Source: Chryseobacterium cucumeris
GTDB taxonomy: Bacteria > Bacteroidota > Bacteroidia > Flavobacteriales > Weeksellaceae
Direction of reading: 5' to 3'
Length of the DNA: 64,000 nucleotides
Assembly (NCBI RefSeq): GCF_016775705.1
Contig: NZ_CP068760.1
Coordinates: forward strand, 3,410,001-3,474,000
The notes under the pieces are model-generated. The model worked only from the letters and a program-made list of their open reading frames with translations, did no database searches and was not told the origin of the DNA. Every line of letters starts with the position of its first letter. The first letter of the stretch is position 1. Positions 27,153 through 35,946 of the stretch are shown here, piece by piece. A program made the position numbers and the translations under genes.

Positions 27153-27410
27153 TTAAAATGATTTCGAATTATTAACAATAAAGTTTATTATTTCTGATTC
27201 TCTCTCTCTTTTAATTTTATTAATAGAATCTTCAATATTTATTATTTGAGCAATCTTATGATTTTTATTATAATGTTTTTTAATTCTATCATAACGATGG
27301 TTTAAAGAAATAACAGCCCTATTAGCAGAAAATATGCTTTCTGCTGAATAAGAATGACTAAAATCAAATTCTAATTGAATTACTTTTTTATCCGCTACTT
27401 TTTTATCCAT
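27153..27410 (-). CDS. Unknown 85-aa protein coupled to the dCTP deaminase
   Basis: I do not recognise the family. 85 aa, Lys/Ile/Asn-rich, with a helical, probably coiled C-terminal half (INIEDSINKIKRERESEI) and a strand-like start (KKVIQLEFDFSHSYSAES). No signal or membrane segment. Its ATG is only 3 bp after the stop of the deaminase gene, so the two are probably translated together, and it shares the very AT-rich composition. It may be an accessory subunit or an immunity/antitoxin-like partner; that is inference from position alone. Confidence 0.65.
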   Translation of the reverse strand: MDKKVADKKVIQLEFDFSHSYSAESIFSANRAVISLNHRYDRIKKHYNKNHKIAQIINIEDSINKIKRERESEIINFIVNNSKSF

Positions 27411-27413
27411 ACC

Positions 27414-28964
27414 TTAAGAATTTAAAGTTAAAACTGCTTGCTCTTCTAAAGTTGATAATGCTTGAAGAGATTTACTGCTTTTAGGTTTTACAGTCTTATA
27501 GTCTTTTTTTACAAGATTCCCTTTTCTTTTTCTTTCGGCTAAATTAGTAAAAAAAGATAAATATTTGTTAGGAGATATTCCATCAAAAATTAAAAGTTTA
27601 ACTTTATCTATTGAATCCTCATTTTCTGTCATAGCATCCTCATGTAATGTAAGGCATAAACTTTTCACATATGGTTCAATATAATAAACTTCCTTAATAC
27701 CGGCTGCAATTATATGTCTTGCGCAATTATGACAAGGATATGTTGTACAGAATAGCTTTCCTTCTAAAATTTTATTTCCTGTCGTTATTGCGCCTTGTAT
27801 AATTGCATGCATTTCCGCATGTACAGACCTTGAAAATTCTATTAAATCTTTAACTTTAGTATTATTTATAATGTTGTCCCGTAGTAATGATTCAACATTT
27901 GATATTCTTTGTAATGCTTCAAACTGAGAGTCTGATAATATAGAAGACACAATATTATCTACAACATTATTTTTTTGCTTATCGTTACTACAAAATTCAT
28001 GATTAAAACATCTATGATCAACATTAGAATCAGTTGTATACAAATTTCCTCCAAATTTTGGAACATCATTCCAGCCAATTGAAAGAATATTATTTTTATC
28101 ATCAATTATACAAGCTCCTACTTGTCTTGATAAACATGCGGAATTTCCTGCTGCAGCTTTAGCATTATACATAGCAATTTCTTCTATAGTTGGAGTAACT
28201 ATTGATGTTTCAAAAATTAAATGTAAGAATCTTGATATTTTGTTTTCTATCTTGGGAACATTATCTTTTGAGATTCGAATAAAAAAATCTCCTTCTACAA
28301 AAGCATCTCGTACATTTTGTCCATAATTGTATTTTTGTTTATCATCAATTTCAATTATTTGCACAATTTCAGTTTCATCAAATTTTTTTGCTTTTAAGTT
28401 TGATTTTCTATCATTTAAAGGAGAAAATAAACTTATAGAATAAAAATTCTCAGAATAGATATTCCTTAATAATAATAACTCTTCTTTTGTTTTAATTGAA
28501 TCAATAATGTAACATACTCTTTGTGATTCAAAATCTGTTGATTTTGGGTGAAAGCCATCTTCTTTTTTTGCATTTTCAACTCGAGCAATATGAATTTTTT
28601 TAACTGCATATTCTGCTAATCTTTCGTTAGTGTTATGCTTTCTAATGATATTACCTTTGTTAATTTTTTCGAAGTATTCTTTAAAAATAGGAGTGCCTTC
28701 AGGAATTGTTGGTAAATCGCCTAATTCTTCAGTGGAAAAATCATACTCATCAATGAAATTACTCATTTTTATAATGTGAACATCGTAATTGTACTCTGTT
28801 TCCAATTTATACTTTAATTTTTCGATAACTTTTTCTTTTAGAGAACCAATAGGAGAGCAAATTGCAAAAAGTAATTCCTCCGTTAAAGTATTTTCGAATT
28901 TTTCTAAAGTCGATGAGTTTTTTTTTGTTTTAAATAATTCTAGATTATAAGCAGGTTCGCCCAT
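27414..28964 (-). CDS. Anti-phage dCTP deaminase (AvcD-like)
   Basis: 516 aa. In studied homologues, phage infection triggers conversion of dCTP to dUTP, which starves phage replication. The N-terminal part (about residues 30-240) is a P-loop-NTPase-like domain with a degenerate loop (ICSPIGSLKEKV). The C-terminal part (about 258-435) is a zinc cytidine/dCMP-deaminase domain: SACLSRQVGACIIDD, His382-Ala-Glu384 in SVHAEMHAI and Pro410-Cys411-x2-Cys414 in TYPCHNCARHI. An extra Cys/His-containing insert (HRCFNHEFCSND) lies between. It is the fourth gene of the island, 116 bp after the Gp37/Gp68-type gene. In Vibrio the partner AvcI is an RNA encoded upstream. Confidence 0.88.
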   Translation of the reverse strand: MGEPAYNLELFKTKKNSSTLEKFENTLTEELLFAICSPIGSLKEKVIEKLKYKLETEYNYDVHIIKMSNFIDEYDFSTEELGDLPTIPEGTPIFKEYFEKINKGNIIRKHNTNERLAEYAVKKIHIARVENAKKEDGFHPKSTDFESQRVCYIIDSIKTKEELLLLRNIYSENFYSISLFSPLNDRKSNLKAKKFDETEIVQIIEIDDKQKYNYGQNVRDAFVEGDFFIRISKDNVPKIENKISRFLHLIFETSIVTPTIEEIAMYNAKAAAGNSACLSRQVGACIIDDKNNILSIGWNDVPKFGGNLYTTDSNVDHRCFNHEFCSNDKQKNNVVDNIVSSILSDSQFEALQRISNVESLLRDNIINNTKVKDLIEFSRSVHAEMHAIIQGAITTGNKILEGKLFCTTYPCHNCARHIIAAGIKEVYYIEPYVKSLCLTLHEDAMTENEDSIDKVKLLIFDGISPNKYLSFFTNLAERKRKGNLVKKDYKTVKPKSSKSLQALSTLEEQAVLTLNS

Positions 28965-28980
28965 GTTTGTTTTTGGTTAT

Positions 28981-29021
28981 TAATTATATAAGAAAAATAT
29001 TTAAGCCAATAATTATATAAG
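28981..29021 (-). repeat. Direct repeat upstream of the deaminase gene
   Basis: TAATTATATAAG occurs at 28981-28992 and again at 29010-29021, in the 116-bp gap just upstream of the deaminase start. It may be an operator or part of a promoter; the AT-rich context makes chance possible. Confidence 0.35.
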
Positions 29022-29080
29022 GATATTATAGTAAGTATTTCTCTTGTAATAGTCTTAAATTTTTTTTAAAAAAATCATTT

Positions 29081-29806
29081 CTAAACACTATGTTGTAGGT
29101 CAATTTCAGGCATCTCGTCATATGTTCTCCCATTTAAAATACGACCGCTTGCTTTTTTATTTTTCCCGCCCCATTGTTTAAAAAAGAAAGCTACCTCATT
29201 TTTCTCACATTGCTCTTGAATATCAATGACCCACTCCGAATGAATTGGCCTTGGTCTATGACCACTTTCGCCTCCAACAATTACCCAATCGATCCTTTCA
29301 AGATTTAGATTGGATAAAGGTCCAATTAAAGGTTCTAGTGATAAGAATTTAACTTTGGCATTTGTTTGTCGTAAATAATCGATTCTCTCTTTTACTTTTT
29401 CGTTTTCTACAGAAACTCCCATCCAGATATTATGAGTCCATTTTAATTCGGTATGAAGTTCAAGTAATCTTTCTGAACGTTTAGTTAAAACTTGAAAAAC
29501 ATGTTGAGGATTATTGTTCATTACTTTAAAAACCTTTTTAATAAAGTCAAGAGGTATATCTTTGTGAAATAAGTCACTCATAGAGTTAACAAAAACAACT
29601 TTGGAATTTTTCCAAGTGTAAGGAATTTTCAATGCATCTTCATGTGTTCTAATTTCAAAATTATCTTTATATTTTTCGACACCCATTGATTTTAATCTTT
29701 TTGACATAATTTCAGCGTAACAAAATTTACAACCTGCTGATATTTTATCACAGCCAGTTGTAGGATTCCAAGTCATTTCTGTCCATTCAATACTAGATTG
29801 TGCCAT
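29081..29806 (-). CDS. Three-Cys-motif Gp37/Gp68-type (DUF5131) protein, radical-SAM-like
   Basis: 241 aa. The N-terminal IEWTEMTWNPTTGCDKISAG is followed by Cys26 and Cys29, so the three-Cys motif is Cys19-x6-Cys26-x2-Cys29, a spacing unlike the CxxxCxxC of classical radical SAM enzymes but thought to carry an iron-sulfur cluster. Further family blocks are FVNSMSDLFHKDIP, WMGVSVEN, RIDYLRQTNAKVKFLSLEPL and WVIVGGESGHRPRP, then FFFKQWGG near the end. Related genes occur in phages and mobile elements. Its start overlaps the end of tcmP by 14 bp, which fits the known pairing of the two families. Reaction unknown. Confidence 0.88.
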   Translation of the reverse strand: MAQSSIEWTEMTWNPTTGCDKISAGCKFCYAEIMSKRLKSMGVEKYKDNFEIRTHEDALKIPYTWKNSKVVFVNSMSDLFHKDIPLDFIKKVFKVMNNNPQHVFQVLTKRSERLLELHTELKWTHNIWMGVSVENEKVKERIDYLRQTNAKVKFLSLEPLIGPLSNLNLERIDWVIVGGESGHRPRPIHSEWVIDIQEQCEKNEVAFFFKQWGGKNKKASGRILNGRTYDEMPEIDLQHSV

Positions 29807-30650
29807 TATTATATTTTTTAGTTATGTCATTTGCAATTTTTACTGCTTGTCTATTATTTGAAGCCATAAAAAAATGAAACATTACAGAATTCATTTTATT
29901 TTTTAATATATATGGCTTAGATACAAATTTAAAAAGCTTTTTTAATCTGTCTTCGTATAACTGTGCCGATTTTTCTATTGCATTATTTTCCTTTGATATT
30001 TTAGTTTCTTCCCCAAATAAAGTATAGACAATTTTTTCTCGATAAAAATAAGGTAGAATGTCTTCTTTTGTCATACCCAAAAATATTTCTAATCTTGATA
30101 GCCAGGCGTCAGAAATATTTCCATCATTTTTTAAAAGTCTATTGACCCCCATTCCTGTTGGAACTAAAATCCAAACATCAACAGAATGTTTCTCTAAAGT
30201 TTCTAATGATTTCCAATTAAGCTGCATTCCATAAGGATCAATGTAGGCGAGGGATTTAAATCTTTTTCCTTTTTTTGTTGTTAGAAATTTGCTTAATGAT
30301 TCTATCTTTTCGTTACAATCAGTGTTTGCAATAAATATTTTTTTATCTGGAAAACTCTCAACTGTTGCTTTACGCAATAAATCTGCAAATTCTTTTTCCT
30401 TTTCTACAAAATAATATATATCGAAACTTCTAGGTTCGTTTATTTTTAGAATCCTTGTAGCAGAACCTACAATTGGACTTTCTTTTTCGTCGTCTCCTTT
30501 AATATGACCCGAACCAGCAAAACCATCAAAATATAATAATTGCCAATTGTATTTGTCTGCATATTTTTTCATGATAGTAAGATATGCACTTGCGTATTCA
30601 ACTAAAATTTCGATTTTATTTTCGCTCCAATTCCCGCCAAATTGATTCAT
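29793..30650 (-). CDS. tcmP: Three-Cys-motif partner protein TcmP
   Basis: 285 aa. Matches the TcmP family by YFDGFAGSG, the ILKINEPRSFDIYYFVEKEK block, NTDCNEKI, LAYIDPYGMQLNWKSLETLE and VWILVPTGMGVNRLL. These blocks resemble a Rossmann-type methyltransferase-like core (FDGFAGSG as the glycine loop, YIDPYG as the DPPY-like motif), so a nucleic-acid or protein methyltransferase activity is conceivable; not proven. It overlaps the three-Cys gene by 14 bp. First structural gene after the regulator. Very AT-rich. Confidence 0.88.
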   Translation of the reverse strand: MNQFGGNWSENKIEILVEYASAYLTIMKKYADKYNWQLLYFDGFAGSGHIKGDDEKESPIVGSATRILKINEPRSFDIYYFVEKEKEFADLLRKATVESFPDKKIFIANTDCNEKIESLSKFLTTKKGKRFKSLAYIDPYGMQLNWKSLETLEKHSVDVWILVPTGMGVNRLLKNDGNISDAWLSRLEIFLGMTKEDILPYFYREKIVYTLFGEETKISKENNAIEKSAQLYEDRLKKLFKFVSKPYILKNKMNSVMFHFFMASNNRQAVKIANDITKKYNNGTI

Positions 30651-30830
30651 TTAATAATGGTTTAATTATCAATAAAATTCAAATATAAAAAACCATTTTA
30701 TTAGAAGTTTATGGTTTCCCGTAAACACCAAAAATAAAAATCCTCTTAAAATTTTCAATCAGTATTTTTACGGAATTTCTTGAAGATTTCGAAAATTTTG
30801 TCACAAAAAAAATCCCAACTCTCGTCAGGA

Positions 30831-31064
30831 TTATTCATTTATAAGTTTAAAGAAATCAGATAAACTAATTTTTCTTGCTTCACATATTTTAAAAAGTGTT
30901 TCAACGGGTATTCTGTAAGTTTTTTCACTTTTAATTTTTCTAATGGTACTTTCTTCTACACCATGATTTTTGGCAAAAGAATTTTGTGACTTGCCTTCCT
31001 GAAGCCAAGGTATCAACCATTTTTTTGTAATGTATGAACAAATTTTTTCGTTTATATCTGTCAT
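30831..31064 (-). CDS. XRE-type helix-turn-helix regulator
   Basis: 77 aa from MTDINEKICSYITKK. The open frame continues to 31154, but the extension crosses a 24-bp palindrome and does not look like protein. HTH: KSQNSFAKNHGVEESTIRKI (about residues 29-48), then TLFKICEARKISLSDFFKLI. Small Cro/C-type repressor. The palindrome ends 30 bp upstream of the start, so autoregulation and control of the four downstream genes are likely (inference). The gap to tcmP is 180 bp. Confidence 0.85.
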   Translation of the reverse strand: MTDINEKICSYITKKWLIPWLQEGKSQNSFAKNHGVEESTIRKIKSEKTYRIPVETLFKICEARKISLSDFFKLINE

Positions 31065-31093
31065 AGAACAAATGAAATAATTAAATAATAAAA

Positions 31094-31117
31094 AATTACG
31101 GTCGATCGACCGTAATT
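31094..31117. promoter_or_regulatory. 24-bp perfect palindrome, likely operator of the island regulator
   Basis: Left half AATTACGGTCGA (31094-31105), right half its exact reverse complement (31106-31117), no spacer. A perfect 24-bp dyad is much more than chance expects in this AT-rich DNA, and it is GC-richer than its surroundings. It lies between the regulator start (31064) and the upstream flank, where a -33/-10 region would be. Confidence 0.75.
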
Positions 31118-31279
31118 GGATTTCTTTTCTTACATTTATAAAAAAATAACCCATTAAGAAAATTGAAGAAGAATAAAACGGTTCGCTTAAAAAATAGCTT
31201 CAGCTATAGCTTAACGATTCTTCACCCCTTAAAAGCTCTTAATGGTTAAGAAAAATTTCAACACTAAAAAACACAAACA

Positions 31280-31819
31280 ATGAAAAAAAGCAGAACAAAC
31301 TTAGATTCCCGGTTTCGGGCAGAAAAGAAGAACGCCGGCTTGCAGCTGATAGAAACATTCTTTCAGTTCAATGAGCTGGATGTTTCCAAAGAAAGGCTCA
31401 GCAACATTATGAATTATGCAGTAAAGAGAAACAGCTGGATCCATGAAGATCCGGCGGTGATCTTCCAGTTTCATCAGTCGATGAGGTCATTGATCCGGGC
31501 GGGCTATCTCATGATGCTGAAGGACAGAAAATGGACGGTCGATACACAATCGGAAAAAATTTCCCCTTGGGTTCTTGGTCTGCTTTCGGAGAAAGAATAC
31601 CGGAATCCTCTGCTGGTTTTCAAAAAAGCATTCAGAGCCTACACCCTCAAAGAATTTGATTATTTTATGTCCGGAATCGTCTATTTTTCAATGGGTGTTT
31701 ATGAAAATCTACCGGAAAGGAATATCGTTATGCCCTATATTCATACGGTGAAAATGCTGGATGCTGCACACCTTATTCTTCAGAGAAGAAGAGAAAAGAA
31801 GATAGCTGAAACCCATTAA
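31280..31819 (+). CDS. Hypothetical 179-aa protein
   Basis: I do not recognise the family. Basic N-terminus (MKKSRTNLDSRFRAEKKNAG), mostly helical throughout, no signal peptide or clear membrane helix. Aromatic-rich segments lie in the second half (FDYFMSGIVYFSMGVYENL) and the tail is basic (QRRREKKIAETH). Base composition returns to that of the chromosome here, so it marks the right boundary of the island. It is convergent with the next surface-protein gene. Confidence 0.65.
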   Translation: MKKSRTNLDSRFRAEKKNAGLQLIETFFQFNELDVSKERLSNIMNYAVKRNSWIHEDPAVIFQFHQSMRSLIRAGYLMMLKDRKWTVDTQSEKISPWVLGLLSEKEYRNPLLVFKKAFRAYTLKEFDYFMSGIVYFSMGVYENLPERNIVMPYIHTVKMLDAAHLILQRRREKKIAETH

Positions 31820-31827
31820 AAATAAAA

Positions 31828-31850
31828 AATGCCCCTTTTTCAGGGGCATT
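31828..31850. terminator. Bidirectional terminator
   Basis: AATGCCCC (31828-31835) pairs with GGGGCATT (31843-31850) around TTTTTCA, flanked by A and T runs, between convergent genes. Confidence 0.8.
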
Positions 31851-31853
31851 ATA

Positions 31854-33071
31854 TTATTGAGCTTTTACTTGCTCTATCTTTATGTAAATTTTAGAAAGGT
31901 TGGGTTGGGCACTCCCTGAGGTGGGGGCTCCTGCCATAATGGTTGCGGTATAAGCAGTTTTTGAAGAAGCGTTGCTGTCTATCCAGGTATATCTTCTATG
32001 CTCAGGTCCGCCACTGGAACCATCTATAATCCCTGCGTTCCCCCAGTAAGCGCTTCCTACTGCTCCGGTGCCTTGAGGAAACCAGGTAGCTGTTGCATCT
32101 CCCATACCGCCCCATACTCCTGAAGTAATATTGTTGGTAGTTTGAGCTGCTCCAATATAACCGCCATATTCGGTATTGTAATTCCAATATAGATTCACGG
32201 TAGCCCCTGTATTATTAAATAACTGTACATTTGGAACTGCAGCGGTTGTACCACTGGTGGTGTCAAATATTACTCTGATAGAATACTTACCATCCGGGGT
32301 AGCAAGAGGAAAAGTATAGGCTTGTTTCCCGTTGGAATCGGTTGTTAGGGTGGGATATCCCATCACAGCAACAGGAGTAATGTCTGCACGGCTGCTATTT
32401 CCCACTGTAGCGGTACAGTTTTGCGCTGCTGTTAGGAAAGAAACCGTACTGTTGGTCATCGGAATAGTCATGTCATTAGCGGTGGTGGGAGTTCCGCTTA
32501 CTGAGAATACCAGTTCGCCATCACCAAACTCTAAAGTTCCCGGTCTTAGCTGGAAAGTTAATCCGTTGATCGTAAAAGGAGTTCCTGAATTATATGCTCC
32601 GCCGTTTCCTCCGCTATAAGTAACTCTCAGGTTTCCGGTGTAAGGAGTACCGGGAGTATAATTAGAAGGACTTAAGTAAGCTGTGGTACACTGTAATGTA
32701 GAAATTGCCGGAGCTACGGCATTGGTTGCCTGTGTCAGTCTTTGCCATACTGTTCCGTCAAAATAATAATAGCCCATAGCAGTAACATTGATACGTTGCC
32801 CTGTGGCATCTCCGCCGGTGACGTCCGTAATATAAATCAATGCGCCGGTCTGATTGGTGCCATAGGTAGCGGTATTGGCTGTAAGCTCAGCTCTGGTAAG
32901 CCTTGGGGCCTGTAATCCGAATGTTTGTGTGTTATTCGTAATCACTCCTGAAGTGTCCCTTGTGGCAGATACATCCAATGTTGTTTTAGGTGAAGCTGTG
33001 TTGATCCCTACTTGGGCGAAGTAAACTCCTGAAATAAGAATAGCAATGAGGTGTGTAAATTTTGTTTTCAT
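31854..33071 (-). CDS. Secreted VGINT-type surface protein (405 aa)
   Basis: Signal peptide (MKTKFTHLIAILISGVYFA) followed by QVGINTASPKTTLDVSATRD, LQAPRLTRAELTANTATYG, GALIYITDVTGG and AMGYYYFDGTVWQRLTQ, the same N-terminal module as the genes at 12008 and 47200. The remaining 270 residues are Gly/Thr/Asn/Ser-rich and strand-like (PSNYTPGTPYTGNLRVTYSG) and differ from the tails of the other paralogues. A TATATTTG promoter box lies upstream (33096-33103, minus strand). Likely surface-exposed; role unknown. Confidence 0.82.
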   Translation of the reverse strand: MKTKFTHLIAILISGVYFAQVGINTASPKTTLDVSATRDTSGVITNNTQTFGLQAPRLTRAELTANTATYGTNQTGALIYITDVTGGDATGQRINVTAMGYYYFDGTVWQRLTQATNAVAPAISTLQCTTAYLSPSNYTPGTPYTGNLRVTYSGGNGGAYNSGTPFTINGLTFQLRPGTLEFGDGELVFSVSGTPTTANDMTIPMTNSTVSFLTAAQNCTATVGNSSRADITPVAVMGYPTLTTDSNGKQAYTFPLATPDGKYSIRVIFDTTSGTTAAVPNVQLFNNTGATVNLYWNYNTEYGGYIGAAQTTNNITSGVWGGMGDATATWFPQGTGAVGSAYWGNAGIIDGSSGGPEHRRYTWIDSNASSKTAYTATIMAGAPTSGSAQPNLSKIYIKIEQVKAQ

Positions 33072-33095
33072 ATGAGGGTGTTATTTTGTGTGTAC

Positions 33096-33103
33096 CAAAT
33101 ATA
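33096..33103 (-). promoter_or_regulatory. -7 promoter box of the 31854-33071 gene
   Basis: Minus-strand TATATTTG, an exact TAnnTTTG match 25 bp upstream of the start; no clear -33 TTG. Confidence 0.5.
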
Positions 33104-33240
33104 ATTCTTTTTTTTGTGAAAAATGAAAAAAAAACCTTTGTGATTGATAAAAATTAACTAATTGGTAATATTCAGTTTCATTATGATATGTTTTTTAAGA
33201 TAAAAATTTCATTTTTTTAACCGTTTAATTTTTGTTTTTT

Positions 33241-33355
33241 ACGAGCAATAAAAGCCACAAAAGCTTTTTAAGCTAAGCTATCTACTTTGTGTATAGAAGT
33301 ATATCAAAGGTGTTTAAGCAATAAAAACTTTTGGGACTTTGCGGTTAATTTTGAA
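33241..33355. repeat. Shorter related inverted-repeat element, copy 3
   Basis: Arms AAAAGCCACAAAAGCTTTTT (from 33250) and, on the opposite strand at the right end, CCGCAAAGTCCCAAAAGTTT are imperfectly alike and resemble the arms of the elements at 11524 and 41800. The centre differs and is shorter. It lies between the divergent surface-protein and PIG-L genes. Confidence 0.4.
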
Positions 33356-33394
33356 AAACCTTTCTGTAAAATTCACAGTCTGATTCTTTTAATG

Positions 33395-33423
33395 TTGAAA
33401 GAAGGATGATTTACTTATATTTG
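33395..33423 (+). promoter_or_regulatory. Promoter of the PIG-L operon
   Basis: TTG at 33395-33397 and TATATTTG at 33416-33423, 18-bp spacer. It falls inside the open-frame extension and so supports ATG 33442. Confidence 0.6.
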
Positions 33424-33441
33424 CCTGCAAAGCAAATTCAA

Positions 33442-35946
33442 ATGTTCAAAAAAGTAAGCACTGTATTTATCCTTGGATTTTATACTGTTTTTTGTTCGGC
33501 CCAGCAGGTCCGGCCTTCAAAATCATCTGAAATTTACCGTGAAATCAAAACGCTGAAACATCTTCCTAAAGTTTTATACCTTGCAGCTCATCCCGATGAT
33601 GAGAATACGGGATTGCTCTCCTGGTTAATCAACGACCAAAATGTAGAAACGGGCTATCTGTCTTTAACCAGAGGTGATGGCGGACAGAATTTATTAGGCA
33701 CAGAACAAGGTGCTGCATTGGGTTTAATCAGAACACATGAACTTTTGGAAGCAAGAAAGTTAGACGGTGCCCAACAGTTTTTTACCCGTGCGATTGATTT
33801 CGGGTTTTCTAAAAATACGACCGACACTTTTAAACAATGGAATGCAGACAGTATTACAGCAGATGTAGTCTGGGTAATCCGTAAATTCCGTCCGGATATT
33901 ATCATTTGTCGTTTTCCTCCTACTGCTGCGGCAGGGCACGGACAACATGCAGCTTCGGCTGTGGTAGCGGAAAAAGCCTTTAAGCTGGCAGGTGATAAAA
34001 CGGCTTTCCCGGATCAGCTGAAATATGTGAATATATGGCAGCCAAAACGTGTATTGTGGAATACTTTCCGGTTTGGCGGAGTTAATACTACAGCTGAAAA
34101 TCAACTGAAAGTTACCGTTGGGCAATATGATGCGCAACTGGGAATGGGCTATGGGGAGCTGGCAGGATTAAGCAGAAGTTTACATAAAAGCCAGGGTGCA
34201 GGAACCCAGTCTGTAGCCGGCATCAGAACAGAATATTTTGCCCATGTTGCCGGTGAGCCTGCAAAAGCGACTCTTTTTGACGGAGTTACTAAAACCTGGA
34301 CTTCACAGGGAAATGCTGATATTGACCAGTCATTAGATCAGATTATTTCCGCTTTCAATTTCAATAACCCCGATCAGAGCCTGCCTGCTTTGCTTGCATT
34401 AAGAAAAAAGGTCATGGCGCTGCGGGATTCGGACCAGAAAAAGGATAAAATTAAATCTCTTGACAACATTATTTTAAGCTGTGCCGGGTTTATGGGTGAG
34501 GTGGTTACCAATCAGGCTGAAGCGGTTGCCGGAGATCATTATAATTTCAGGTTAAATCTGATTTCAAGAACTGTAAGTCCTGTCATTTTAGAAAATGTTA
34601 AATGGTTAAGTCAATCAGAAAGTTTCAACAGGGAACTGTCAAAAGATTCTTTAATTACCATTCAGCATGATATTCAGATTCCTGCGGATGCAGCAGTTAC
34701 AGAACCTTACTGGTTGGCAAAACCACCTGTGAACGCAGCAACTTTCGCTGTTCCGGATGAAACTTTAGTTGGTCTGCCTGAAGCAGAATCACCATTGAAT
34801 GTTTGGGTCGGTTTAAAAATCGGTTCGGAAAAGTTTCAGGTTAAGCTTCCTTTATCTTTCAAGAAATTGGATCCGGTGCGTGGTGATGTGGTGGAAGCCT
34901 TGCGCATTGTTCCTGCTGTGGAGCTGAAATTTATCCAGCCGCTTTATCTGGTCAAAGAAAATGAAGATCTACGATTGAGTATAAATTTTAAGGTTAATTC
35001 CAACAAACCGTTCAATAAAGGAATTCTGAATCTGATGTATAAGGGAGAAAAATTAGGAAGTGCTGAAGTAAGTTCTGTAAAAGGGAAAGATTTTACCTTC
35101 GATTATGTTATTCCAAAAGCTAAGCTTGCTTCCATAAGCTCAAACCGTTTGCAGCTGGAAGCCAATTATGTTGCAGATGGAGTCACTTATCATAAAAAAC
35201 AGGTGTTAATTCAGTATCCGCATTTACCTTCCTTACAATATTTTGAGCCTGCCACTGTGACGGTGATGAAAGGTGATATTCAGGCCAAAGTTAAAAAAGT
35301 GGGGTATGTACAAGGTGCGGGTGATTTCATTCCCGAGTTTCTGCGCATTGCAGGTGTTCAGGTAGATATCCTTAAAGACGGAGATTTTTATGGCAGCATA
35401 GATGAATCCGGTGGAAACGGCAGTCCGAACAAACTATCACAATATGATGCCATCGTGCTTGGTGTTCGTGCCAACAACACGGAGAAAAAGCTGGGTCGCT
35501 GGATGCCTTTTTTATGGTCGTATGCAAAAGCCGGAGGTAATCTGGTGATGCAGTATAACACCAACCAGGATACAACGGTTGATCAATTAGGCATGTACAA
35601 CTTCAGTATTGCCAATAAAAGGGTTACCGAAGAAAATGCTGCGGTAAAGTTTTTAAATCCCAATCATAAACTACTGAACTTTCCGAATAGAATCACTGCG
35701 GATGACTTTAAGGGCTGGGTACAGGAGCGCGGTGCCTATTTCCCTGCTCAATGGGATGCAGCGTATGAACCGCTTTTTGAAATGCACGATACGGATGAAG
35801 AGCCTCTTCAGGGTTCAACTTTATACGCGAAGTACGGGAAAGGTAATTTTATTTATACGCCACTGGCATTTTTCAGACAGCTGCCTGCAGGAAATGCCGG
35901 GGCAGCACGTTTATTTCTAAACTTTTTATCTGCACAGAAAAACTAA
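33442..35946 (+). CDS. Exported PIG-L family deacetylase
   Basis: 834 aa from MFKKVSTVFILGF; the frame is open from 33406, but a promoter sits inside that extension. Signal peptide ends near FCSAQQ. The PIG-L zinc N-deacetylase domain fills about residues 40-290: VLYLAAHPDDENTG (metal His/Asp and catalytic Asp), LSLTRGDGGQN, IRTHELLEARKLDGA and GHGQHAASAVVAEKA. Beta domains follow, and the last 230 residues resemble a ThuA-type amidotransferase fold (QYDAIVLGVRANN, GGNLVMQYNTN). Substrate probably an N-acetylated sugar; not known. Its stop overlaps the start of the 34-aa gene (TAATG). Confidence 0.88.
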   Translation: MFKKVSTVFILGFYTVFCSAQQVRPSKSSEIYREIKTLKHLPKVLYLAAHPDDENTGLLSWLINDQNVETGYLSLTRGDGGQNLLGTEQGAALGLIRTHELLEARKLDGAQQFFTRAIDFGFSKNTTDTFKQWNADSITADVVWVIRKFRPDIIICRFPPTAAAGHGQHAASAVVAEKAFKLAGDKTAFPDQLKYVNIWQPKRVLWNTFRFGGVNTTAENQLKVTVGQYDAQLGMGYGELAGLSRSLHKSQGAGTQSVAGIRTEYFAHVAGEPAKATLFDGVTKTWTSQGNADIDQSLDQIISAFNFNNPDQSLPALLALRKKVMALRDSDQKKDKIKSLDNIILSCAGFMGEVVTNQAEAVAGDHYNFRLNLISRTVSPVILENVKWLSQSESFNRELSKDSLITIQHDIQIPADAAVTEPYWLAKPPVNAATFAVPDETLVGLPEAESPLNVWVGLKIGSEKFQVKLPLSFKKLDPVRGDVVEALRIVPAVELKFIQPLYLVKENEDLRLSINFKVNSNKPFNKGILNLMYKGEKLGSAEVSSVKGKDFTFDYVIPKAKLASISSNRLQLEANYVADGVTYHKKQVLIQYPHLPSLQYFEPATVTVMKGDIQAKVKKVGYVQGAGDFIPEFLRIAGVQVDILKDGDFYGSIDESGGNGSPNKLSQYDAIVLGVRANNTEKKLGRWMPFLWSYAKAGGNLVMQYNTNQDTTVDQLGMYNFSIANKRVTEENAAVKFLNPNHKLLNFPNRITADDFKGWVQERGAYFPAQWDAAYEPLFEMHDTDEEPLQGSTLYAKYGKGNFIYTPLAFFRQLPAGNAGAARLFLNFLSAQKN

